Shown here piece by piece: positions 34,746 to 43,808 of a stretch of DNA of 64,000 nucleotides. Source of the DNA: Fen-1135 sp963705275 (GTDB taxonomy: Bacteria; Desulfobacterota; Syntrophia; Syntrophales; UBA2185). Under the pieces are notes generated by a model that saw only the letters and a program-made list of their open reading frames with translations, made no database searches and was not told where the DNA came from. The stretch is from positions 1,922,001-1,986,000 of the forward strand of contig OY970063.1 of assembly GCA_963705275.1 (NCBI GenBank), written 5' to 3'. The translations under genes were made by a program, and so were the position numbers. Within the stretch, counting starts at the first letter, position 1. Every line of letters starts with the position of its first letter.

Positions 34746-34767
34746 ATGTGTGGATCGTACTTGGATA

Positions 34768-34797
34768 CCCCGTTTTTTTATGAGGACGGGGTTTTTT
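34768..34797 (+). terminator. intrinsic terminator upstream of the fatty acid transporter gene
   Basis: CCCCGT (34768-34773) pairs with ACGGGG (34786-34791) around a 12-base loop, followed by TTTTTT and further Ts. It lies about 165 bases before the transporter start and could end the upstream redox transcript or act as an attenuator. Confidence 0.7.
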
Positions 34798-34960
34798 ATT
34801 TTTCCAGGGTCGTAAGCAATCGTATAAGGTGAGGTGATGCTGTAAAATAGTAATGATTTCGGTTTTTTCATTTCTTATTTTTGAATGCAGGTATCTTACG
34901 TAAATGACTGCTTCTATCGGTAATGCTTTAAGTGTGATTTTTATGAAAGGAGAGTGAAAA

Positions 34961-36379
34961 ATGGCAGAAAAGAAAAATGCGGATGCCGGCAAGCCGCAAG
35001 AAGGGGTTCTTGAGCGCTTCGGCCTGTGGCTTGCGGCGTGGAGCGAGAAATGGTTTCCCGACGCGTGGGTATTTGCCCTTGTGGGTATTGTTATCGTTTA
35101 TCTCTTCGGTCTTCTCATTGGTGAAAGCCCGGTCAAACTCGCGACCGAGGGCGGCAAGGCATTTTGGATCCTGATACCCTTTACCATGCAGATGGCATTC
35201 ATTATCATCGGCGGATATGTGCTTGCCTCTACCCCCGCAGTTTACTGGGTGATCAAGAAGGTGGCCGGAATCCCCAAGACGGGAAGAGGAGCCATCGCCT
35301 TTGTTGCCTTCTTGTCCCTGGTGACATCCCTGATCTCCTGGGGTTTGAGCCTCATCTTCAGCGGCCTTTTGGTCCGTGAATTGACGAGAAGGGTTAAGGG
35401 AATGGACTACCGGGCCGCGGGGGCCGCGGCTTATCTGGGATTGGGTGCCATCTGGGCCCTCGGGCTTTCCTCCTCGGCGCCCCTCATGATGGCTACCAAA
35501 GGATCGATTCCCCCAAAGCTCTTTGAGATCAGCGGTCTTATCCCGCTGACTCAAACGCTTTTCATCTGGGGGAACTTCTGGATGATAATTGCCCTTATCG
35601 CGGTTTCGGTACCCATTGCCTACTTCTCGGCCCCGAAACCCGATCGCGCCAAGACGGTGGAGTCGTTCAACCTGAAATTTGACGAGATCGATATGAGCAT
35701 TGAGGCGCGGCAGAAACCGGGAGAGTGGCTTGAATACAGCCCTCTGCTGATCATCCTCGTAGCAGGTCTTCTTTGTTGGTACCTGATAGATCTCTTCAGC
35801 AAGGACCCCAGGGGGCCAATCGCTGCTCTGGACCTCAATAACTACAACCTGATTTTTATCACTGTCGGTATGCTCCTGCACTGGCGCCCGAAACGGTTCC
35901 TCAAGGCCGTGGCCCAGTCGGTTCCCGCAACGGGGGGCGTTCTGATCCAGTTCCCCTTCTACGCCGTGATCTTCGGGATGATTGTCGGCACGGGGATCAA
36001 CAAGTGGTTGGCCGACCTCTTTTACAGCGTCACGACCCAGGGAACCTACCCGCTTCTGGTGGCCGCTTATTCGGCCATCCTCGGTGTTTTCATTCCCTCC
36101 GGAGGAGGCAAGTGGGTAATCGAGGCGCCGTATGTCCTGCAGGCGGCAATCCAGCATCAAGTGAACCTTGGCTGGGTGGTGGTGATCTACAATGCCGCCG
36201 AGGCCCTGCCGAACCTTCTCAACCCATTCTGGATGCTGCCGCTTCTGGGCATACTCCACATGAAGGCCCGGGACCTTGTCGGCTATTCGGTTCTACAGAT
36301 GTTCATTCACATACCACTGGTCTTCTTCCTCTGCTGGCTCTTTGCGCAATGGATTCCCTTTGTCCCGCCTATGAAGTGA
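34961..36379 (+). CDS. atoE: short-chain fatty acid transporter, AtoE family
   Basis: A 472-residue polytopic inner-membrane carrier (about 11-12 segments) of the AtoE/short-chain fatty acid uptake family. Recognisable parts are RFGLWLAAWSEKWFPDAWVFAL near the start, FVAFLSLVTSLISWGLSLIF, and the C-terminal IPSGGGKWVIEAPYVLQAA with FWMLPLLGI. AAAGGAGAG precedes the ATG. It sits between the AOR/carboxylase island and the isovaleryl-CoA island, so it may import or export isovalerate, butyrate or a similar acid. Confidence 0.9.
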   Translation: MAEKKNADAGKPQEGVLERFGLWLAAWSEKWFPDAWVFALVGIVIVYLFGLLIGESPVKLATEGGKAFWILIPFTMQMAFIIIGGYVLASTPAVYWVIKKVAGIPKTGRGAIAFVAFLSLVTSLISWGLSLIFSGLLVRELTRRVKGMDYRAAGAAAYLGLGAIWALGLSSSAPLMMATKGSIPPKLFEISGLIPLTQTLFIWGNFWMIIALIAVSVPIAYFSAPKPDRAKTVESFNLKFDEIDMSIEARQKPGEWLEYSPLLIILVAGLLCWYLIDLFSKDPRGPIAALDLNNYNLIFITVGMLLHWRPKRFLKAVAQSVPATGGVLIQFPFYAVIFGMIVGTGINKWLADLFYSVTTQGTYPLLVAAYSAILGVFIPSGGGKWVIEAPYVLQAAIQHQVNLGWVVVIYNAAEALPNLLNPFWMLPLLGILHMKARDLVGYSVLQMFIHIPLVFFLCWLFAQWIPFVPPMK

Positions 36380-36409
36380 CGGCGGCTGAATCGAGAGCCG
36401 CAATTAACG

Positions 36410-36445
36410 AAAAAGGGCGCTGCTTTTTATGGCAGCGCCCTTTTT
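36410..36445 (+). terminator. strong bidirectional terminator
   Basis: GGGCGCTGC (36415-36423) pairs with GCAGCGCCC (36432-36440), flanked by AAAAA and TTTTT runs. It ends the transporter transcript and, on the other strand, can end the convergent acyl-CoA dehydrogenase. Confidence 0.85.
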
Positions 36446-36486
36446 ATTATCAGCCGATAGATTATTAATGAGAATTCGGCTTTGTT

Positions 36487-37677
36487 TTATTTACCGCTCT
36501 TGAAGTCGTCCCTCATGAGTTCCCTTGCAATGATCATCCTTCTGATCTCGGATGTACCGGCGCCGATCTCCCAGAGTTTCTGATCCAAGAAATGCCTGGT
36601 GACGGGGTATTCAGTGCAGTAGCCGTAGCCGCCGAAGACCTGGATAGCGTCGAGGCCGATCTTCGTTCCCATCTCGCCGCAGAAGAGAAGCGCTGCAGCG
36701 GCCATGCGGTCGAGGTCCGTCCCCTTTCCGCCGACCTTGTTCTCCAGGGTATCGCAATATGCGGCTGCGCTGTACGCCATCCACTTGGAGGCCAGGTAGC
36801 CGGTGTACATATTGGCTATCTTTTCCTGGATGGCCTGATAGGAAATAATGGGCTTGCCGAACTGTACCCTTTCCTTCGCATACTTCAGGCTGAGCTCGAG
36901 ACAGCTTCTCTGGCTGCCGAGGGTGCAGCCGGAGAGGGTGATTCTTTCCGTGCAAAGGCCGCTCGTGAGAACGGAGACGCCTTTGTTCAAACCGCCGATG
37001 AGATTCTCTGCCGGCAGTTCGACATCTTCAAAAGTGATCAAAGCCGTGGGGGATGTCCTCATACCCCATTTCTTGATCTTCTCCCGCGTAATACCCTTGA
37101 CCTTATCGAACTCGAAGACAGAATGCGGAAATACCCTTGGGTCCCGCTGCCGGGTCGGTCTTAGCGTAAAATACCATGAAGTCCGCGACAGGACCGTTGG
37201 TGATGAATATCTTGCTGCCGTTGATGATGTACTTGTCACCCTTTTTCTCCGCCTTTGTCGCCATGCTCATCGCGTCGGAGCCGGCATTCGGTTCGGTAAT
37301 GCCAAGGCATCCGACCCACTCGCCGGTGCAGGACTTGGGAAGGACATACATCCTCTGCTTTTCCGATGCGTTGCGCCGGAAGTTGTCGAAGCAGAGGGTC
37401 TGACTTGCGCCGACAGTCATGGACAGGGCGTTGCTTACACGCGCGATCGTCTCATAAACGAGGAGCGTTTCTACATATCCCAGAGCGGTACCGCCGTACT
37501 TTTCCTCAAAGACGATTCCGTTGATACCCAGATTTCCAAGCTCCTTGAAAAGGTCGGTGGCATCTCGTCGACTTCATATAGATGCTCCATCTGCGGCTCC
37601 AGCCAGCTAACTGCCCACTTGTAAACGCTGTCCTCCAACATCTTTTGTTCACTTGTAAAATTAAAGTCTAACGCCAT
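36487..37677 (-). pseudogene. ivd: isovaleryl-CoA dehydrogenase-like acyl-CoA dehydrogenase, two frameshifts
   Basis: About 396 codons that encode a full flavin acyl-CoA dehydrogenase if two compensating indels are repaired. From the ATG at 37677 (AGGAGGT upstream) the frame runs to about 37563, where one base seems missing in the EVDEMP-TDLFKELGNLG join. A second shift of +1 near 37124 separates KGISAF from VFEFDKVKG. The family is clear: ITEPNAGSDAMS, TNGPVADFMVFYAK, YAKERVQFGKPI, and the ending YEIGAGTSEIRR-like EIGAGTSEIRRM. That ending and the Glu in GLCTERITLSG match isovaleryl-CoA dehydrogenase, whose catalytic base sits there rather than near the C-terminus. It oxidises isovaleryl-CoA to 3-methylcrotonyl-CoA using electron-transfer flavoprotein. 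Confidence 0.8.
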
Positions 37678-37771
37678 ACACAAATACCTCCTGATAAATT
37701 GAGATTTATTAAATCAGCTGTCGAAGCCGCGCAAGGAAGTTTATACTGACTGGCTTTGGCAACTCAACTCG

Positions 37772-37796
37772 AAAAGCCCGGATAGTCCGGGCTTCT
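37772..37796 (-). terminator. terminator after the CoA-transferase gene
   Basis: AAGCCCGGA and TCCGGGCTT form a nine-base-pair stem with a three-base loop, followed on the minus strand by TTTTCG. It lies just past the stop at 37820 and before the acyl-CoA dehydrogenase on the same strand. Confidence 0.65.
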
Positions 37797-37819
37797 CAAG
37801 TCGTATAACGTGAAACAAC

Positions 37820-39334
37820 TTATTTTGCTGACTGATAACCCTGATCCCAATCGAATCCTGATATCTCACCGTGCAAGCCGGTCTTATAGTTCCGTCTGTC
37901 TGAATAGGAGGGGTACCGCCTGGTCTTGCCTTCTACCGGCATCATGGACACGGGGAATTTCGGGGGAAGGAGGCCGTTCTCTTTCGCCGCTTTTTCCAGC
38001 ATCTCCCGATCATCGGGGTGGGCAATGGAGATCAACGCTGTCGCCCTTTCATAACCGGAGAGGCCGCGCAGGTTCACAATGCCGTACTCTGTGCAAACGT
38101 AATTTGTTAACTGAGCAGGGACATCCACTGACGATCCTTCAGGCAGGAAGGGAACGATCCTCGATGTGCCGTGCTTGCTCCTCGAAGTCATGGAGGCGAC
38201 ACCGCGTCCGCCCTTTGACTGAGAACAGAAGGACACAAAATGGAAGTAACCGCCGGAGCTCGAAATCGGACGTTTTTCATAGAAACCGGCGCACTGCTGT
38301 CCGAGAAGGTCGACGGCAACGCAGTTATTAATGGCGATCATGTTGTCGAGCCTCGTGAGATTATGCAGGTTATTGGTGTAACTGATATCGTAGACCGCGA
38401 GCTCCTGGTTCCGGTGGATGGTGTCATAGTACCACTTTACATCTACGGGGAAAGCAAAGGTATAGCAGCTCTTGCCGCGGTCTGCAGGGAGGGTCTTATA
38501 CTTGTTTGTCACCTGGCCGGACTCGATGAGCTTAATAAGACCGGCATTGAGCATCTCCGTATGGATGCCGAGATCCTTGAATCCGGCATCGGCCATGGCG
38601 CCGACACAGGCGGATGGAAGTGATCCGATACCAAGCTGGATTATGTCTCTGTCCCTCATGATGGTCATGACATGTTTGGCTATCGCCTCTTCCTCAGGTT
38701 TTGCCTTGATGGCCTTTTCATTAATCTGGGGCCATTTGTATTTCTCGCAGTCCACCTCGACCCAGAAGTCGACATCGTCAATATTAATGGTGTTAAAGCG
38801 GCCGCCTTCGGCCCAGGGATAGTCTGAACGAACTTCAATGACTTTCTTCTTTGCGCACTGGCTGAAGATATTGGCGTTGTTCGTGCCATAAGAGAAGTTG
38901 GCAAAGCCGTGCTCATCAAAGGGCGATGCCGCATTCCACCACCAGTCGAGACCGCGTTTTTCTTGTACGGCATTAACGAAACGGTAATGGCAGAACCACA
39001 TGCCCATTGCCCATCCCCAGTGTGCCCAGTCCGTTACGTTGTTGGTATCTCTTGCCTTGCGGTTCCAGGGAAAGAAGAAATACTCATGGAAGCAGTGAAA
39101 TTCCTGCTTGGGGTCAGCCGCCTGAAATTCAGGATGAGGGAAAAAATTAGCATAATTCCAAATCTCAATGTCCTTTAGTTTTGGACCGACCCTCTTTGCC
39201 AGCTCCTTCATACATTCTGTTGAATCACCTCCGACTGAACCTGGCTGGATCCAGTTTCCGGGCTTGACCATATCCAGAATCTGCTGGGGTGTTCTCTTCT
39301 TGTCACGAATCTTTTGTTGAACCGGTGTTGTCAT
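37820..39334 (-). CDS. acetyl-CoA hydrolase/transferase family CoA-transferase
   Basis: A 504-residue family I CoA-transferase (acetyl-CoA hydrolase / 4-hydroxybutyrate CoA-transferase / succinyl-CoA:acetate type). The conserved glutamate that forms the glutamyl-CoA intermediate is E260 in LGIHTEMLNAG. The C-terminal domain holds GGRGVASMTSRSKHGTSRIVPFL and YGIVNLRGLSGYERA. It is unusually rich in Trp and His near residues 100-135 (DWAHWGWAMGMWFCHYRF). The ATG at 39334 is chosen for its AAGGAGGG. With the acyl-CoA dehydrogenase downstream, it probably activates isovalerate or a related acid using acetyl-CoA. Confidence 0.87.
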   Translation of the reverse strand: MTTPVQQKIRDKKRTPQQILDMVKPGNWIQPGSVGGDSTECMKELAKRVGPKLKDIEIWNYANFFPHPEFQAADPKQEFHCFHEYFFFPWNRKARDTNNVTDWAHWGWAMGMWFCHYRFVNAVQEKRGLDWWWNAASPFDEHGFANFSYGTNNANIFSQCAKKKVIEVRSDYPWAEGGRFNTINIDDVDFWVEVDCEKYKWPQINEKAIKAKPEEEAIAKHVMTIMRDRDIIQLGIGSLPSACVGAMADAGFKDLGIHTEMLNAGLIKLIESGQVTNKYKTLPADRGKSCYTFAFPVDVKWYYDTIHRNQELAVYDISYTNNLHNLTRLDNMIAINNCVAVDLLGQQCAGFYEKRPISSSGGYFHFVSFCSQSKGGRGVASMTSRSKHGTSRIVPFLPEGSSVDVPAQLTNYVCTEYGIVNLRGLSGYERATALISIAHPDDREMLEKAAKENGLLPPKFPVSMMPVEGKTRRYPSYSDRRNYKTGLHGEISGFDWDQGYQSAK

Positions 39335-39557
39335 CTTGACTCCCTCCTTAAGGTAATTAAGTTTTGACATTCAGCCGAATTAATTCAGCCACTCTTAAGC
39401 GGTATATAGCCTTAAATATCACCTGTCCCAATAAAATTTCAAACACTGCAAGATGAAAAGATTGCGTCCAATGGACTGCCCGCGAGCATCCATCGCAAGC
39501 CCCTCGCGGACGGGGAGACTTCATGCTTAGTCTTGTATGGAAAAAAAATGAAAAATA

Positions 39558-39948
39558 CAATATTAAAAGGTTTATAAGTAATATTTAGAAAAAATTAATG
39601 TTGCAATGATACTAACAAGTCACAGAAATTTGCGGGCCGCCATTTCGCTGCTCCTGGATCAAGGGAAGAAGATGATTCAGTCACAGAAAACGCCCTTCTT
39701 CCCCTAATGATCAGAGGGCTTGGTTTTCTTCTATATCAAGAAACGATCCTTCAGTATCGGTATGATCGGATGATGGTCGCCCCTGACCATCAGGACCAAT
39801 TTTGAAGATAATGCCGTACTTTCTTCGTGAATTGTCGCGTTTCTATTCTGTGCAAACTGACCCCAAAACGATAACGAAAGCTGATTTTGATTCCTCCCCG
39901 TCTGAAATTAATTTTATCTAAATATTACTTATAAACCTTTTAATATTG
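39558..39948. repeat. pair of identical inverted 31-bp repeats in the divergent CoA-transferase intergenic region
   Basis: Positions 39558-39588 and 39918-39948 are exact reverse complements (31 of 31). The match extends inward to about 42 bases with one mismatch. Each copy is itself a dyad, AATATTA-N13-TAATATT. The 330 bases between hold no plausible gene. A third copy, 27 of 31 identical, lies at 56349-56379. The whole 39335-40274 gap has no other feature that I can support. The repeats may be terminal repeats of a small non-autonomous element or duplicated operators facing the two divergent CoA-transferase units. Confidence 0.8.
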
Positions 39949-40274
39949 CTTTCCCGCCACATTTCGTACAATAGACGCAGGATAAAATTTGCTAATCGCA
40001 CAGAAGTTATCAGGAGAAGGAAGAAAACTGGCAGAGCGTCTCATTTAAGATTTATCACTCTTTTCAGCACTTTTATCGCGTTGATCCGTATAAAAAAAGC
40101 CAGTGCGTTCCTGAAAAAGCAGGGCTTGGTGCTTCATTAACTGAGCAACACTGACAGCGCGTTAGTCTAAGCGGCCGATATCGGCGGATGCAATTTACAC
40201 ATTTTTAACATAGCTCCTCCCTAAGTATCCATGTGGGGTAGGCGCTGAGAATAATGAAAAGGAGGTAGAGTCCA

Positions 40275-41267
40275 GTGAATGTGATCGATCAGGGAAGTGG
40301 CAAAATCTTTACAGACCCCGATGCGGATAAGGCGCGTGCGTTCTTCCGCACGAAAAGCCGCAAACTGGAGTCCAAGGTGATGTCCGTAAAAGAAGCCGTG
40401 GAAAAGTTCGCTCATGACGGCGATTATCTGACACTCGGCGGTTTCGGGGCTAACAGGGTACCGATCGCGGTTGCGCATGAAATCGTGAGGCAGGGAAGAA
40501 AGAATATGGGATTTGCAGGCCATACATCCACCCATGATTTCCAGATACTCTGCGCGGGTGAAGTGTTCAACAAGCTGGATGTTGCCTATATAGTCGGTCT
40601 GGAGGCACGCGGCCTGTCACCCAATGCGAGGCGCTACATGGAAAGCGGCAAGGTTGAGGTAAGTGAATGGACAAACTATTCGCTGTCCGTCCGCTTCAAG
40701 GCCGGCGCTGCAGGCGTTTCCTTCTACCCATCAAGAAATATTATGGGGACGGATACATTCAAATACAGCGGCGCCAAAATCATCGAGTGCCCGTTCACGG
40801 GAACAAAGTATGCAGCCATGCCAGCCCTCTATCCGGATGTTTCAGCCATTCATGTCCATGAGGCTGATATCTACGGCAATTGCCGTGCAAGGGGCATCAC
40901 CGTCTCCGATTTCGATGTGGCAAGGGCGTCCAAGCGTCTTATCATCACCTGTGAAAGGCTGATTTCCAATGACGAGATACGCAGAGATCCGAGCTATACG
41001 GTAATTCCTTACTGGTGTGTCGATGCCGTATGTCAGGTCCCTTACGGCAGTTATCCCGGAAATATGTATGCGGAATATTTCTCTGACGAGGAACACATAA
41101 GAGAATGGATGAAGGTGGAAGAGAATCCTGATGAGTTTAAGAAATTCCTCGAAAAGAATATTTACAGCTGCAAGGATCACTTTGAATATATCGAGAAGAA
41201 CGGCGGCATACACAAACTGCTGAAACTCAGGGACAAAGAATTCATGTTTGTCAAAGCGAGAGATTAA
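40275..41267 (+). CDS. glutaconate CoA-transferase-like, subunit A
   Basis: A 330-residue alpha-type subunit of a family I CoA-transferase. Landmarks are DYLTLGGFGANRVPIA, GFAGHTSTHDFQIL, and the ECPFTG/YAAMPALYPDVSAIHVHEAD core with a GN-containing loop. The start is a GTG at 40275, 8 bases after AAGGAGGT. It is 15 bases from its partner subunit. It moves CoA between a dicarboxylic or branched acid and acetate; the exact acid is not evident. In this island 3-methylglutaconate, acetoacetate or isovalerate are the plausible acids. Confidence 0.88.
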   Translation: MNVIDQGSGKIFTDPDADKARAFFRTKSRKLESKVMSVKEAVEKFAHDGDYLTLGGFGANRVPIAVAHEIVRQGRKNMGFAGHTSTHDFQILCAGEVFNKLDVAYIVGLEARGLSPNARRYMESGKVEVSEWTNYSLSVRFKAGAAGVSFYPSRNIMGTDTFKYSGAKIIECPFTGTKYAAMPALYPDVSAIHVHEADIYGNCRARGITVSDFDVARASKRLIITCERLISNDEIRRDPSYTVIPYWCVDAVCQVPYGSYPGNMYAEYFSDEEHIREWMKVEENPDEFKKFLEKNIYSCKDHFEYIEKNGGIHKLLKLRDKEFMFVKARD

Positions 41268-41282
41268 AGGAGGATATCCGAT

Positions 41283-42053
41283 ATGGCTGACTATAATACC
41301 ATGGAACTTATGATATGCACAGCTGCAAGAGAATTAGAAGACGGGGCTTCTATTGTGGTTGGAACCGGAGCTCCCAATGCGGCGGCAATGCTTGCGCAGA
41401 AGGCCCATTCACCCAATCTGGTTATCCTTTTTGAAGCCGGCGGGGCAGCGCCCTTGATTCCCGAAATGCCCATATCCGTGGGGGATTCCAGAACGACTTG
41501 GAAGGCCTTGATGGCGAGCGGCATGTGTGAAATTATGGAAACGTGCTGTCGCGGAATGATCGATTACACCTTCCTCGGTGGCGCTCAGATTGACATGTAC
41601 GGGAATCTGAATTCAACGAGAATCGGTCCTGACCATCAGAAACCAAAGGTTCGATTCCCCGGGAGTGGCGGCGCCAATGACCTTGCCTCATTTTGTTGGA
41701 GAATGCTCGTCATGACACCCCAGGATACCAAGAGATTTGCTGAGAAATGTCAATTTATTACCACGCCGGGCTGGCTGACGGGCGGTGATTCACGGGCAAA
41801 GTCGGGTCTTCCGCAGGGTGCCGGTCCATACAAGATTATTACCAATATGGCGGTGATGGATTTTGAACCGGAATCAAAGAGGATGCGGATCATAGGAGTA
41901 AACCCAGGTTATTCCGAAAAGGATGTTCAGGATAATTGCGGGTTTGAACTTTTGAAGGCGAAGAAGATCGTGGAGAACAAACCTCCGACGGCGAAGGAGC
42001 TATCAATCCTGAGGGAGCAGATAGACCCGTACCGGTACGTTATCGGAAGGTAG
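41283..42053 (+). CDS. glutaconate CoA-transferase-like, subunit B (catalytic Glu present)
   Basis: A 256-residue beta-type subunit. The segment NLVILFEAGGAAPLIPEMP places a Glu at 51, in the position of the catalytic Glu54 of Acidaminococcus GctB. GGAQIDMYGNLNSTRIG and the RFPGSGGANDLAS loop are conserved. Because the Glu is kept, this is a CoA-transferase and not the myxobacterial AibB type, which has Cys there and decarboxylates methylglutaconyl-CoA. AAAGGAGG precedes the ATG. Confidence 0.88.
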   Translation: MADYNTMELMICTAARELEDGASIVVGTGAPNAAAMLAQKAHSPNLVILFEAGGAAPLIPEMPISVGDSRTTWKALMASGMCEIMETCCRGMIDYTFLGGAQIDMYGNLNSTRIGPDHQKPKVRFPGSGGANDLASFCWRMLVMTPQDTKRFAEKCQFITTPGWLTGGDSRAKSGLPQGAGPYKIITNMAVMDFEPESKRMRIIGVNPGYSEKDVQDNCGFELLKAKKIVENKPPTAKELSILREQIDPYRYVIGR

Positions 42054-42116
42054 TTTTCTCTTAAGCATTAAAGCTCCCAGGGCACATTCAATCCGGGGGC
42101 ATCGAGGAGGATTATA

Positions 42117-43772
42117 ATGGCGGATGAAATGAAAGAAGGTATGGCAGGGGACGACAACAACCTGAAACATTGGGAGGAACAGGACGCTATCCTCATGAAG
42201 CACCGTGAAGAGGCATACAATATCGGTGGTGATGAGCAGCTCAAGCGCCTTGCCAAGCAGGGCAAGAAACCGATGCGGGATCTCGTTTCGATGTTGATCG
42301 ATCCTGGTACAGAGTTCTTTGAGCTTGGTCTCGATGCAGGCTACAACATCGGACAGGTAAAACTCTACGGGGGAGAAATCTACGAATCGGAGAAAAGAGG
42401 GCACATCCCGGGCGGCGGACTGGTAACCGGCGTAGGTGTCATTCATGGAAAGGATTGTATGATCTTTGCCAATGAAAACCGCTATGCGGCGGGAACCTAT
42501 TTCCCCATCACTCTGAAAAAGCATATGAGGGCACAGGCGATTGCCGAACGCCTCCGATTGCCCTGCGTATATATTGCCGACTCAGGTGGCATCAACCTTC
42601 CCCTGCAGTTGGGCTGTTTTGCTGACGACGGGCACTTTGGCAGCATGTTCTACAATATGTGCCGCATGTCCGCCATGGGAATCAAACAATACACACTGTC
42701 CACCGGTGGAAACACGGCGGGCGGCGCCTATATTGTTTATCTCGCATCCGAATCAATCATGATAGAAAAGCTGGCCTTTGCCTTTCTGGCAGGCCCCCCC
42801 ATGGTGAAGTCCGCCATCGGTGAGACCGTGTCCATGGAAGATCTGGGAGGCGCCTATGTCCACACTCAGCACTCCGGAGGTTGCGACCATTTTGTGACAT
42901 CCCAGGCAGAGGGGATACAGAAGCTGCGAGATATCATTGAGTTTGAACCATCCCAGACGCTTCACTGCGACCGCGTACAAACGCTGGAACCAAGATATGA
43001 CTACAGGGACATGATGCGCTCCACCCCCATCAACACCTATAATGCAATCAATATTAGGGACACCCTCAAGTGTCTTGCTGATGACAGCTATTTCCATGAA
43101 TACAAGCCGACATACGGCCTCAACCGCGGTGAAAGTGTCGTTGCCGGCAAGATGTGGCTGAAAGGTATGCCCGTAGGTGTCATTGCTTCCCACGGGACCG
43201 GCGTTATTTATATTGAAGCGGCAAGAAAGGCGACGGAATGGATGATCCGTTGCGGAAACTCGAAGTTGCCGATTATCTTTCTCCAGGGATCTCCCGGCTA
43301 CATGGTCGGCAAGTCTGAGGAATGGGGAGGCATCGGGAAATACGGGTCAGACATGGTCCGCACGTGCAGCGTGCTGAACGTACCGAAAATCCAGTACGTC
43401 ATTGGTCCCGACCACGGGGCGGCAAACTATGGCATGTGCGGGAGGGCCTTCAGACCGGTATTCTGTTATACAAATATGAGAGGCCGCACTACGGTTATGT
43501 CCGGCCGGACGGCTGGATTCATCGTGGAGAGTGTCCGCCGGAAGAATATCGTCGACAAGGGACAAACGGTTAATGAGGAAGAAATGGCCAAGTTCCGCCA
43601 GATGATGATAGATCGTTATGATAACGAAGGGCATCCCTTCCTGACGGGTTCGCTCTTGTTCCATGACGGTGTAATTACTTACGGTGAAACGCGCGAAAAA
43701 CTGGGCAGGTCATTGGAACTTTGTTATCGCGTACCTATAGACAAGTCAGACTGGGGTGATCTGAAGGTTTAA
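42117..43772 (+). CDS. 3-methylcrotonyl-CoA carboxylase beta-like carboxyltransferase
   Basis: A 551-residue carboxyltransferase. Sequence close to the methylcrotonyl- and geranyl-CoA carboxylase beta group is seen in IPGGGLVTGVGVIHGKD, YIADSGGINLPLQ, FLAGPPMVKSAIGE, FLQGSPGYMVG and GAANYGMCGRAF. It lacks biotin carboxylase and biotin carrier domains, and none is in this operon. It would need the alpha subunit at 29.5 kb or one elsewhere. It would convert 3-methylcrotonyl-CoA to 3-methylglutaconyl-CoA. Reverse (decarboxylating) use is also possible in an anaerobe. GAGGAGG precedes the ATG. Confidence 0.85.
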   Translation: MADEMKEGMAGDDNNLKHWEEQDAILMKHREEAYNIGGDEQLKRLAKQGKKPMRDLVSMLIDPGTEFFELGLDAGYNIGQVKLYGGEIYESEKRGHIPGGGLVTGVGVIHGKDCMIFANENRYAAGTYFPITLKKHMRAQAIAERLRLPCVYIADSGGINLPLQLGCFADDGHFGSMFYNMCRMSAMGIKQYTLSTGGNTAGGAYIVYLASESIMIEKLAFAFLAGPPMVKSAIGETVSMEDLGGAYVHTQHSGGCDHFVTSQAEGIQKLRDIIEFEPSQTLHCDRVQTLEPRYDYRDMMRSTPINTYNAINIRDTLKCLADDSYFHEYKPTYGLNRGESVVAGKMWLKGMPVGVIASHGTGVIYIEAARKATEWMIRCGNSKLPIIFLQGSPGYMVGKSEEWGGIGKYGSDMVRTCSVLNVPKIQYVIGPDHGAANYGMCGRAFRPVFCYTNMRGRTTVMSGRTAGFIVESVRRKNIVDKGQTVNEEEMAKFRQMMIDRYDNEGHPFLTGSLLFHDGVITYGETREKLGRSLELCYRVPIDKSDWGDLKV

Positions 43773-43808
43773 TCCCGTTTGAAGAGTGAAAGAAGGAGGA
43801 GTATTCCT

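Noticed and set aside
34928..36259. 443-codon frame on the minus strand opposite the fatty acid transporter
   Set aside because: Low-complexity, highly charged translation with no recognisable fold; it mirrors the GC-rich transporter gene, which has clear homology and a good ribosome-binding site.
41650..41670. GGTTCGATTCC tRNA T-arm-like sequence
   Set aside because: It lies inside the CoA-transferase subunit B gene and no acceptor or anticodon arm surrounds it.
40275..42053. AibAB-type methylglutaconyl-CoA decarboxylase
   Set aside because: Subunit B keeps the catalytic Glu (E51) typical of CoA-transferases, where AibB has Cys.
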